A DNA stretch of 5,713 bases. It comes from Clostridia bacterium (GTDB lineage Bacteria; Bacillota; Clostridia; CAKSNL01; HGM11501). Positions 1 to 5,526 of this stretch are shown here, in pieces (position 1 is the stretch's first letter; the number at the start of each line of letters is the position of its first letter). The translations under genes were made by a program, and so were the position numbers. Location of the stretch: NCBI GenBank assembly GCA_030535815.1, contig JAUNRD010000136.1, forward strand, positions 1 through 5,713, read 5' to 3'. Below the pieces are notes generated by a model. It was not told the DNA's origin. It was given only the letters and a program-made list of their open reading frames with translations, and did no database searches.

Positions 1-97
1 TTGCATGGCTGACAGGCCAATACAAAGCGCACTTGTGTGCAGCCAGTAGTGGGTAAGGCTATGCCCGAAAATGAAATACCCCCCGTTATACGGGGGG
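1..97 (+). ncRNA. Probable 3' end of an unidentified structured RNA, cut by the window edge
   Basis: I see no convincing coding frame here but do see nested RNA pairing on the + strand. GCATGGCT at 3-10 can pair over all 8 positions (two G-U pairs) with GGCTATGC at 57-64. Inside this lies a hairpin of GCGCAC (27-32) with GTGTGC (35-40). Competing pairings are possible: AGCC 41-44 with GGCT 57-60, and GGGTA 51-55 with TGCCC 62-66; these two together would form a pseudoknot. A strong hairpin with a following U-rich run comes 12 bases later, as expected for the end of an independent transcript. The family is not recognised; clostridial RNAs such as raiA are only candidates to test. The 5' part lies outside the window, and the pairing could be fortuitous. 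Confidence 0.38.
79..97. terminator. Bidirectional intrinsic terminator between convergent units
   Basis: CCCCCCG (79-85) and CGGGGGG (91-97) form a perfect 7-bp GC stem around the loop TTATA (86-90). On the + strand it is followed by a T-rich stretch (ATATTTATTTCTTTT, 98-112). On the minus strand it is followed by TATTTCATTTTC. The minus-strand peptidase gene stops only four bases before the stem (stop codon 104-102), so the hairpin would end that operon and also any + strand transcript entering from the left. Neither T-tract is a pure run, so efficiency in each direction is uncertain. Confidence 0.8.
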
Positions 98-101
98 ATA
101 T

Positions 102-971
102 TTATTTCTTTTCAAAATGCTGGTAGTCTTTTACACTGTTCCAGTCTCCACCCCAGGTCCAACCGTATTTTTTGAAAATTTCAACACAAATGCTGTCGGG
201 TTTAATCATTCCGGTTTCGTCTAAAGCTCTGTCGAGATATTTGTGGGCTGTTGTGGGAAGAACTTCACCGTCAGAAAATCTTATATAGGGATTAACCAGA
301 GGGTTGATGTCTATGGCTCTTCCAAGCTGATGATAGCTTAAAGCGCCGCTTCCTTCGATAGGTCTGTCGTTAAAAGCGCTGGTATTGTTATCCTGCATGG
401 AAAGCTCGTCAGAACCGCCGTATTCCGAAGGCAGTTTGATTTTCTCGATTGGAAATTCAGCTTCGTAAAGTTCGCGGAATATAGTTAAAACTTCATCGGC
501 AATATCTGCATCCACAATCAGGTTTCCCTTTTTTGCGGTTCCGTCATATCCCATAAAAGTAACTGTGAGATATGATAAATCTTCATATGTGACCACAGAT
601 TTTTCGCTTATGGTGACGTTCCACATTTTGGTTTTTATGTCTTCTGGAATTGCAGATTTTTCAAAAACAATATCAGGAGCCGTGGTTATAGGTGCGATGG
701 CTTCTATTGATTCAGAACCGGTATCGGAAATGTCTTTTCCTGAATTACCTTCGGGATTTACTTCGGAAATATCTTCTGAGCTATACCCGGGTTTTGCTCC
801 TGTAACATCTTCCGCATTGTCAGGGACATTTTCCGTTGTTTCGTCTTCAGAAATTTCAGAAATTGGCGCATCTTCGGTTTCCGGGGTATGTTCTGAAGGG
901 GCAGAGGGAATAGAAAATTTACAGCTGCTTAAAGTAAAAAGCAAAATTAAGAGTGTCAGAAACTTAACCAT
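102..971 (-). CDS. M15-family (VanY/Ply-type) peptidoglycan peptidase, predicted lipoprotein
   Basis: A 289-residue zinc peptidase predicted to cleave D-Ala-D-Ala or L-Ala-D-Glu bonds in cell-wall peptides outside the membrane. Residues 1-17 are a lipoprotein signal: MVKF, a run of Leu/Ile/Phe, then the lipobox LSSC, with Cys17 the lipidation site. Residues 18 to about 100 are a Glu/Ser/Thr/Pro-rich linker. The C-terminal catalytic domain carries the family signature SYHQLGRAIDINP (zinc ligands His214 and Asp221), an upstream conserved Arg203 in FNDRP, and a final DYQHFE giving the likely catalytic base Asp282 and third ligand His285. The start was chosen at 971 because it places the signal peptide at the N-terminus; a longer in-frame start at 1049 would bury it and overlap the upstream gene by 86 bases. 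ATG and the upstream stop share the 8 bases ATGGTTAA, and no good ribosome binding site is visible, so translation is probably coupled. D,D-carboxypeptidase and endopeptidase activities cannot be told apart here. Confidence 0.88.
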   Translation of the reverse strand: MVKFLTLLILLFTLSSCKFSIPSAPSEHTPETEDAPISEISEDETTENVPDNAEDVTGAKPGYSSEDISEVNPEGNSGKDISDTGSESIEAIAPITTAPDIVFEKSAIPEDIKTKMWNVTISEKSVVTYEDLSYLTVTFMGYDGTAKKGNLIVDADIADEVLTIFRELYEAEFPIEKIKLPSEYGGSDELSMQDNNTSAFNDRPIEGSGALSYHQLGRAIDINPLVNPYIRFSDGEVLPTTAHKYLDRALDETGMIKPDSICVEIFKKYGWTWGGDWNSVKDYQHFEKK

Positions 972-1740
972 AGAAGGGATCTTTAGTGTAATTTTCCACA
1001 TAAATTCCGGATCCGTCCTTTCCGACTTTATACACCCAGTGGTATTCATAGCTTTTGGTTTTGCCTTCGGAATATTCGTTTATTATTTCGTGTGTCCATA
1101 CATAATAATTACTGCCGTATTTTCTGACATCATCTACTTTCATTAAGTCAAAACTTTCGGTAATGTTTTTAGAACCGTAGTTTGTTGCATATTTATATGC
1201 CTGAGTGTTGGGACGTAAATAAGCATAGATGGAGCGGTCTCCGTAATTTACAAAATTCAGCCAATTAGCATTATAGAGTTCTATGAATTCTTTCAGCTCG
1301 AAGCTTTCGTCATCGTCAGCCTGTGTTGAGTAATGGATTTCAGGCATGCTTTTGTATGTGTAAGAGGGGGAATATGTAACAAATCTGGGAAACACTTCAG
1401 AGGGTGCCGCTGTTTCGGTGTCTGCAGAATCTGTCACATCACTTTCGTTAACGTAATACTCTGTAGCAGGCGCTTCCGCAGCTTCGGTTTCTGAAGCGGA
1501 TTCTTCTGTTTCATCATATACATAAACCACTTCTTTAGGCTTTTTATTCTGGAAGATGATTACACACAAGGATACGATGGCTGCAACCAGCAATATTATT
1601 ACGGTTATTATTGTGCCTTTATTTTTACTTTTGGTCGGGGAGGGGGCGGGGGAAGCTTGAGCTACTGACAGAATTTTTCCGCAATGCGGGCAGACTTTTG
1701 CACCGTCTCCTGCCTGATTTCCGCAATTACCACAAAACAT
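964..1740 (-). CDS. Zinc-ribbon, single-pass membrane protein with NTF2-like extracellular domain (TcaA/YvbJ-like layout)
   Basis: A 258-residue protein whose exact role is unknown. The N-terminus is a short zinc ribbon with Cys3, Cys6, Cys17 and Cys20 (FCGNCG and CPHCG). A basic Lys/Ser/Pro linker (about 31-42) precedes one membrane segment at about 43-64, so the ribbon should be cytoplasmic and the rest outside. Residues 70-115 are an acidic Glu/Ala/Thr/Ser linker. Residues about 148-258 form a compact aromatic-rich domain ending in alternating strands (YVWTHEII, YEYHWVYKV, GIYVEN), which resembles NTF2-like folds. Ribbon, membrane helix and terminal NTF2-like domain is the layout known from Firmicutes TcaA/YvbJ envelope-stress proteins; that comparison is by architecture only. 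AAGGAG at 1754-1749 sits 8 bases before the ATG. It is the first gene of the operon with the peptidase, suggesting a cell-wall role. Confidence 0.8.
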   Translation of the reverse strand: MFCGNCGNQAGDGAKVCPHCGKILSVAQASPAPSPTKSKNKGTIITVIILLVAAIVSLCVIIFQNKKPKEVVYVYDETEESASETEAAEAPATEYYVNESDVTDSADTETAAPSEVFPRFVTYSPSYTYKSMPEIHYSTQADDDESFELKEFIELYNANWLNFVNYGDRSIYAYLRPNTQAYKYATNYGSKNITESFDLMKVDDVRKYGSNYYVWTHEIINEYSEGKTKSYEYHWVYKVGKDGSGIYVENYTKDPFYG

Positions 1741-1771
1741 TTTTCATTCTCCTTTGTAATTGATTTTTTTC

Positions 1772-1800
1772 ATTATAACATACATTATTACATATTTCAA
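1772..1800 (-). promoter_or_regulatory. Sigma-A-type promoter of the zinc-ribbon/peptidase operon
   Basis: Read on the minus strand, TTGAAA (1800-1795) and TATAAT (1777-1772) are separated by exactly 17 bases. The predicted transcript start is near 1765, giving a leader of about 25 bases that contains the AAGGAG site. It lies back to back with the ROK gene promoter: only 23 bases separate the two -35 boxes. Confidence 0.85.
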
Positions 1801-1823
1801 CATTGATTTATATAAAATAGTAC

Positions 1824-1852
1824 TTGACAGGACCCTTAAAAGAGAATATAAT
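1824..1852 (+). promoter_or_regulatory. Consensus sigma-A promoter of the ROK regulator gene
   Basis: TTGACA (1824-1829) and TATAAT (1847-1852) with a 17-base spacer match the sigma-A consensus at all twelve positions. An AT-rich stretch at 1803-1820 could act as an UP element. The expected start near 1859 lies inside the inverted repeat at 1855-1877, so a protein bound there should block initiation. A perfect promoter on a regulator gene makes sense if it is held down by autorepression. Confidence 0.9.
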
Positions 1853-1854
1853 GT

Positions 1855-1877
1855 ATTTATCCAGCCGTTGGACAAAT
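1855..1877. promoter_or_regulatory. Operator copy 1: 23-bp inverted repeat over the ROK gene start site
   Basis: Left half-site ATTTATCCA (1855-1863), spacer GCCGT, right half-site TGGACAAAT (1869-1877). The arms are complementary at 8 of 9 positions. The repeat begins two bases after the -10 box and covers the predicted +1, the classic position for repression by steric block. A second copy at 3053-3075 has an identical right arm. Binding by the adjacent ROK protein is inferred from position and duplication. Confidence 0.8.
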
Positions 1878-1882
1878 TAGAA

Positions 1883-1890
1883 AGGGAGGA
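1883..1890 (+). promoter_or_regulatory. Ribosome binding site fixing the ROK start
   Basis: AGGGAGGA lies four bases before the ATG at 1895. It selects this start over an in-frame ATG at 1760, which lies upstream of the promoter and could not be translated from this transcript. Confidence 0.85.
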
Positions 1891-1894
1891 AACA

Positions 1895-3001
1895 ATGGAT
1901 AACAAGGCGTCACAGCAGCTTATAAAAGAAGCAAACTTAAAACTTGTGTTTTCTCTCATACATAAAAACAAAAAAATTTCCCGCGCAGATATTAAAAAGA
2001 TAACCAAACTTTCCGCAACCACAGTTTCTACGCTGGCTGAGGTATTAATGGCGGAGGGCTTTGTTTCAGAGTGCGGAATTAAAAACACAAAAAGCAGCGG
2101 AAGAAAAGCCGTTATGCTTAAAGTAAATTCCGATGGCGGTTTCTTTATCGGGCTTGATGTTCAGAAAACAAGGATTGAAGCTGCCTGCTACGGACTTGAT
2201 TTTACACTTGCTGAAAAAATTGAGCATCCCGTAATAAAGGGAGAAAACCTTGCTATGGGCGTAATGCACGCCGTTGGGAGATTATCCGGGAAAAGAAGAA
2301 TACTCGGCATAACAATCGGGCTTCCCGGTGTTATCGACCCTGCTACGAATACGCTTATATCATCAACGGTTATGGCGGCGGAGGATGCAAAGGATATTTA
2401 CTCAACCTTAAAAGAAGCTCTGCCGGACGTTGATATTTACCTTAAGAATAACTCGGGGCTCATCGCCCTTGCGGAAAAGGAATTCGGCGGTCACGAGAAT
2501 CCCGAAAACCTGATATCCGTGGATATTGATGACGGTGTAGGTGCCGGAATTTTAATTGACGGCGAAATTTATGACGGAAGCGGAATGGCAGGGGAGTTTG
2601 GTCACATCAGCGTTGACTTTAACGGAAAACGCTGCAAATGCGGCTCATACGGATGTCTGGAGTTATATTCAAGTATGCCGGCAATTTTAGACGCCACAAA
2701 GGTGAAAGCGGCCGGGGAAGTAAAAAAGCTTTCCGGCGAAAAGGAAAAAGAGGCACTTAAAAAATCGGCGCGTGCCCTTGCGTTCGGAATCAACAATATC
2801 ATAAACCTGCTTGATCCCGAGCTTATCGTAATCGGCGGCTCGGTAAGGGAGACAGGGGATGCATTTCTTAATCCTGTAAAAGAGTGTTTTTCTGAAATTT
2901 CCCTTATAAAAAATAAAAAAATTGTATATTCTGAATTAAAGGAAAATCCCGTTGCCTTAGGTGGCGCGAGATACTCTTTTGATAAGCTTTTCAGCATATA
3001 A
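1895..3001 (+). CDS. ROK-family transcriptional repressor (NagC/XylR type)
   Basis: A 368-residue regulator with an N-terminal winged helix-turn-helix (about 14-60; recognition helix near 40-53, SATTVSTLAEVL) followed by a ROK sugar-kinase-like domain. The zinc signature is intact: His237, then nine residues, then Cys247, Cys249 and Cys254 in CKCGSYGC, ending in Glu256. GEFGH (233-237) and Glu256 keep the usual sugar-contact positions. Kinase activity looks lost: the phosphate loop is LDVQKTR (88-93 region) instead of a DxGGTK type, and the catalytic Asp of the NDAN motif is Asn186 in KNNSG. This is the expected pattern for a ligand-sensing repressor rather than a kinase. Length is normal for the group. 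It has its own consensus promoter, an overlapping inverted repeat and a strong terminator, so it forms a single-gene unit that probably represses itself and the aminotransferase unit downstream. The effector is presumably a sugar or sugar derivative; which one is not visible. Confidence 0.92.
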   Translation: MDNKASQQLIKEANLKLVFSLIHKNKKISRADIKKITKLSATTVSTLAEVLMAEGFVSECGIKNTKSSGRKAVMLKVNSDGGFFIGLDVQKTRIEAACYGLDFTLAEKIEHPVIKGENLAMGVMHAVGRLSGKRRILGITIGLPGVIDPATNTLISSTVMAAEDAKDIYSTLKEALPDVDIYLKNNSGLIALAEKEFGGHENPENLISVDIDDGVGAGILIDGEIYDGSGMAGEFGHISVDFNGKRCKCGSYGCLELYSSMPAILDATKVKAAGEVKKLSGEKEKEALKKSARALAFGINNIINLLDPELIVIGGSVRETGDAFLNPVKECFSEISLIKNKKIVYSELKENPVALGGARYSFDKLFSI

Positions 3002-3006
3002 AAAAA

Positions 3007-3045
3007 CCGCAATTGAGGCGAAATCCGCCTCAAGCGGATTTTTTT
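3007..3045 (+). terminator. Intrinsic terminator after the ROK gene
   Basis: TTGAGGCG (3013-3020) pairs perfectly with CGCCTCAA (3026-3033) around the loop AAATC. An outer CCGC (3007-3010) pairs with GCGG (3034-3037) across a two-base AA bulge. Seven consecutive T follow at 3039-3045. It starts five bases after the stop codon. The A-run at 3001-3006 could pair with the T-run, so some activity on the minus strand is possible. Confidence 0.92.
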
Positions 3046-3052
3046 GGAAATA

Positions 3053-3075
3053 ATTAGTCCAGTCATTGGACAAAT
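3053..3075. promoter_or_regulatory. Operator copy 2: 23-bp inverted repeat upstream of the aminotransferase
   Basis: Left half-site ATTAGTCCA (3053-3061), spacer GTCAT, right half-site TGGACAAAT (3067-3075), complementary at 8 of 9 positions. The right arm is identical to copy 1 and the core TCCA-N5-TGGA is shared, while the spacer differs (GTCAT against GCCGT). It lies between the ROK terminator and the aminotransferase ribosome binding site. I could not find a good sigma-A promoter next to it: the best is a weak extended -10 (TGG then AAATAA) at 3045-3053. Confidence 0.78.
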
Positions 3076-3098
3076 CAAATAAGAAAGGGTGTTTTATT

Positions 3099-4373
3099 AT
3101 GGCAAAGGAAAAAGAAATAGTTATGAACGGAGCGGGTATTGAGGAAATCGGCTTTCCCATGTGGCCCCAGTTCAACGAAAAGTCCTACGATGAGGTTTTA
3201 GAGGTATTAAAGACAGGTAAGGTTAACTATTGGACAGGCAAAAAGGGTATGGAATTTGAAGAAAAGTGGGCAAAGTGGATGGGTGCCAAGATGGCAATCT
3301 CCTGCACTAACGGTACTGCTGCTCTTCACATCGCTCTTGCGGCATTGAATATCGGCCCCGGCGATGAAGTTATCGTTACATCCTATTCCTTCATTGCATC
3401 TTCATTTGCAGTTCTTCAGGCAGGTGCAATTCCCGTATTCGCTGATGTAACAGATGATCATACATTGGATCCCGAAAGCATCGAAAGCTTAATCACAGAA
3501 AGAACAAAGGCAATATTGGTTGTTCACCTTTACGGTGTTGTTGCTGATATGGGCGGCATTTTAGCTGTTGCAAAGAAGCACAACTTAAAGGTTGTTGAAG
3601 ACTGTGCACAGTGCTTCGGCGGTGAGTATAACGGCGTTAAGGCAGGTTTAATAGGTGATGTCGGATGCTTCTCCTTCTGCCAGAGTAAGCACTTTACCAC
3701 CGGCGGTGAAGGCGGTATGGTTGTAACAAACGACGAAGAAGTAGGCTGGGAGTGCCGTTCCTTCCGTGACCACGGTTACGACGTAAAGACAAGAATGAAT
3801 ATGCTTGCACTCGAGGAAAAGCTTCCTTATATCCACAGAAGAGTGGGCTTTAACTACAGAATGACAGAAATGCAGTCCGTTATCGGTATAAACGAGCTGG
3901 CAAGACTTGATGACTGGAACCTTGCAAGAAGATTCAAGTATGCAAAGATGTACGACGATGCATTCACAGGCCTTAAGGGAATCAAGAAGCTTCCCGTAAA
4001 TACCAAGGAAAGAAAGAACGCTTACTGGTGGTATCCCATCTTGGTTGACCTTTCCGTTCTTGACTGCGACGCTCCCCAGATCGTAAAAGAGCTTGGCGCA
4101 GCAAAGATTCCCTGCTACGGTATTCAGTGGCCCGAAGCTTATGAAGAAAAGGCATACAGAGAGCACGGCGGATTCGGCGAAGCTAAGTTCCCCTTCGAAT
4201 CCAAGGAATATGCAAATCCCGAAGCTGTTCAGTACGATAAGGTATTCTGCAAGAATGCAAATGCACTTCGCGCACAGACAGTTTGCCTCTTCTTACATCC
4301 CTCCTGGGAAGAAATTCACATTGAAAAGTGCATAGAAGGCTTCAAGAAAGTTCTTGCTGCACACACAAAATAA
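3099..4373 (+). CDS. DegT/DnrJ/EryC1/StrS-family PLP aminotransferase
   Basis: A 424-residue fold-type I aminotransferase that moves an amino group, usually from glutamate or glutamine, to or from a keto-sugar or keto-cyclitol in the cytoplasm. Visible family features in order: NYWTGKKG (43-50), TNGTAAL (70-76; cofactor phosphate), HLYG (143-146), EDCAQ (167-171; Asp168 contacts the pyridine nitrogen), SFCQSKHFTTGGEGG (192-206; Lys197 forms the Schiff base) and GFNYRMTEMQ (250-259). It is complete and slightly longer than the usual 370-400 residues; the long form and TTGGEGG motif recall cyclitol aminotransferases such as StsC, a weak comparison. AAAGGG at 3084-3089 selects ATG 3099 over the in-frame ATG 3066, which lies inside the operator. 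Codon use is unusual: lysine is AAG in 31 of 36 cases, suggesting high expression. Pairing with the Gfo/Idh gene points to amino-sugar or aminocyclitol metabolism. Confidence 0.93.
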   Translation: MAKEKEIVMNGAGIEEIGFPMWPQFNEKSYDEVLEVLKTGKVNYWTGKKGMEFEEKWAKWMGAKMAISCTNGTAALHIALAALNIGPGDEVIVTSYSFIASSFAVLQAGAIPVFADVTDDHTLDPESIESLITERTKAILVVHLYGVVADMGGILAVAKKHNLKVVEDCAQCFGGEYNGVKAGLIGDVGCFSFCQSKHFTTGGEGGMVVTNDEEVGWECRSFRDHGYDVKTRMNMLALEEKLPYIHRRVGFNYRMTEMQSVIGINELARLDDWNLARRFKYAKMYDDAFTGLKGIKKLPVNTKERKNAYWWYPILVDLSVLDCDAPQIVKELGAAKIPCYGIQWPEAYEEKAYREHGGFGEAKFPFESKEYANPEAVQYDKVFCKNANALRAQTVCLFLHPSWEEIHIEKCIEGFKKVLAAHTK

Positions 4374-4403
4374 GTCTACCGGAACCTTAAAATACAAAAC
4401 TTT

Positions 4404-4439
4404 GAAGGGTTGCGAAAGCAGCCCTTCGCCCGAAAGGGT
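4404..4439 (+). other. Intergenic double hairpin with GAAA tetraloops
   Basis: GAAGGGTTGC (4404-4413) pairs with GCAGCCCTTC (4418-4427), ten pairs including one G-U, closed by a GAAA tetraloop. Directly after it, GCCC (4428-4431) and GGGT (4436-4439) form a smaller stem with a second GAAA loop. No T-run follows, so a simple terminator is unlikely. It fills most of the 94-base gap between the aminotransferase and oxidoreductase genes, where it could protect or process the upstream message and set different expression levels for the two genes, or be a copy of a dispersed palindromic repeat. Confidence 0.72.
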
Positions 4440-4453
4440 CAATCCTTAAATGA

Positions 4454-4462
4454 AAGGAAGGA
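4454..4462 (+). promoter_or_regulatory. Ribosome binding site fixing the oxidoreductase start
   Basis: AAGGAAGGA ends five bases before ATG 4468. An in-frame ATG at 4450 lies directly in front of this site and has no site of its own, so 4468 is preferred and the protein begins MKKVKWGV, next to its Rossmann strand. Confidence 0.82.
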
Positions 4463-4467
4463 AAGAT

Positions 4468-5514
4468 ATGAAAAAAGTTAAATGGGGCGTTATTGCTTGC
4501 GGAGGAATTGCGGACAGAAGAACTCTTCCCGGTATGATGCTTTCAGATAAGGCGGAGCTTGTTGCCGTTATGGATACAAGCAAGGATGCCGCAGAAAATT
4601 GTAAGGAAAAATACGGGGCAAAATATGCTTTTACAAAGTATGAGGATGTTTTATCCCTCGATGAAATAGATGCAGTTTATATCGCTTCTCCTGTTTTCTT
4701 CCATAAGGAGCAGGCAATTGCGGCGGCAAAGGCAAAAAAGCACATTTTGCTTGAAAAGCCGGTTGCATTAACCGTTGCAGATGCTGAAGAAATCAAAAAG
4801 GCGTGCGAGGAAAACGGCGTTAAGGTAAGTATCGGCTTCCTTATGCGCTTCCACGGCTATCATCAGAAAATCAAGGAGATTATAGCGGAAGGTAAAATCG
4901 GTGAAATCGTTTCAATCCGCGGTCAGTTCACCTGCTGGTATCCCGATATAGAGGGTGCATGGCGTCAGAAGAAGGCAACAAGCGGCGGCGGTGCGCTGGT
5001 TGATATGGGTATTCACGTAATCGACCTTATTCACTATATCACAGGACTTAAGGCAGTGGAGGTTGCGGCTTTCAATCAGACTCAGACATTTAATTATGAG
5101 GTTGACGATTCCTCCAATGTAATTATGAAAATGGATAACGGCTCTGTTGCCTATGTTGATTCAAACTTCAACATTCCAGATGCCGCATCCGTTGCAAAGC
5201 TTGAAATTTACGGCACAAAGGGAAGCATTGTTGCTCACGGCACTCTTGCTCAGGCAGAGGTTGGTAACGTTGATATTTTAATAAGCGACGACTCCCTTGA
5301 GTATGATGCAAGCCAGGCACGCGGTGAGCTTACACCCGTATCCCTTTCCGATGTGCCCTTAGGTAATATGTACACCAAGGAAATCGACGGCCTTTGCGAT
5401 GCGATAACAGACGGAATTCTTCCCCCCGTATCAATCGAAAGCGCAATTTACGATCAGAAGGTTATAGAAGCGGCGTATAAATCCACCGAAACAAAGAGCT
5501 TTGTAAGAGTTTAA
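4468..5514 (+). CDS. Gfo/Idh/MocA-family NAD(P)-dependent oxidoreductase
   Basis: A 348-residue cytoplasmic dehydrogenase that should oxidise or reduce a hydroxyl/keto position of a sugar, cyclitol or derivative. The N-terminal Rossmann domain (about 1-120) has the glycine-rich turn in KWGVIACGGIAD (5-16), an acidic residue at the end of strand 2 (VMDTS, Asp36) that would favour NAD, IASP (72-75) and the signature EKP (96-98). The C-terminal sheet domain carries GGGALVDMGIHVIDL (173-187). Lys97, Asp179 and His183 match the Lys-Asp-His catalytic set known in myo-inositol dehydrogenase (IolG Lys97, Asp172, His176). Length is typical. It is on the same strand as the aminotransferase, and the next gene starts 12 bases after its stop, so the three probably share a transcript. 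Substrate is unknown; inositol dehydrogenase or a 3-dehydrogenase for an amino sugar are both possible. Confidence 0.93.
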   Translation: MKKVKWGVIACGGIADRRTLPGMMLSDKAELVAVMDTSKDAAENCKEKYGAKYAFTKYEDVLSLDEIDAVYIASPVFFHKEQAIAAAKAKKHILLEKPVALTVADAEEIKKACEENGVKVSIGFLMRFHGYHQKIKEIIAEGKIGEIVSIRGQFTCWYPDIEGAWRQKKATSGGGALVDMGIHVIDLIHYITGLKAVEVAAFNQTQTFNYEVDDSSNVIMKMDNGSVAYVDSNFNIPDAASVAKLEIYGTKGSIVAHGTLAQAEVGNVDILISDDSLEYDASQARGELTPVSLSDVPLGNMYTKEIDGLCDAITDGILPPVSIESAIYDQKVIEAAYKSTETKSFVRV

Positions 5515-5526
5515 TGGGGTATTAAT

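Noticed and set aside
5..49. Tiny + strand ORF (14 residues, starting MADRPIQ)
   Set aside because: There is no ribosome binding site visible before it, it is very short, and the same bases fit RNA helix formation better.
972..1049. 26-codon N-terminal extension of the peptidase
   Set aside because: It would place non-signal sequence before a clear lipoprotein signal and overlap the upstream coding region by 86 bases.
565..1146. 193-codon open frame on the + strand
   Set aside because: It lies antisense to the peptidase and zinc-ribbon genes. Its Ser/Val/Glu-rich composition mirrors the low-complexity linker on the other strand, and it has no ribosome binding site.
1760..1894. 45-codon N-terminal extension of the ROK protein
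   Set aside because: Its ATG precedes the consensus promoter; the extension encodes AT-rich hydrophobic residues, and a strong ribosome binding site marks 1895.
1895..3001. Functional ROK sugar kinase
   Set aside because: An N-terminal helix-turn-helix is present, the ATP loop is degenerate, and the catalytic Asp is replaced by Asn186.
2602..3175. Minus-strand open frames across the ROK 3' end, terminator and operator
   Set aside because: They run through a strong terminator and an inverted repeat, are antisense to the ROK gene, and show no family motifs.
3648..4166. 172-codon open frame on the minus strand inside the aminotransferase
   Set aside because: It opposes a gene with clear catalytic motifs and has no recognisable domain; it is a product of the biased codon use of the + strand gene.
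4093..4335. 80-codon + strand frame inside the aminotransferase
   Set aside because: It is out of frame within a confidently identified gene and has no own translation signal.
4404..4439. Intrinsic terminator after the aminotransferase
   Set aside because: The stems are stable but the sequence after them (CAATCCTTAAATG) has no U-run, and the next gene follows on the same strand without a visible promoter.
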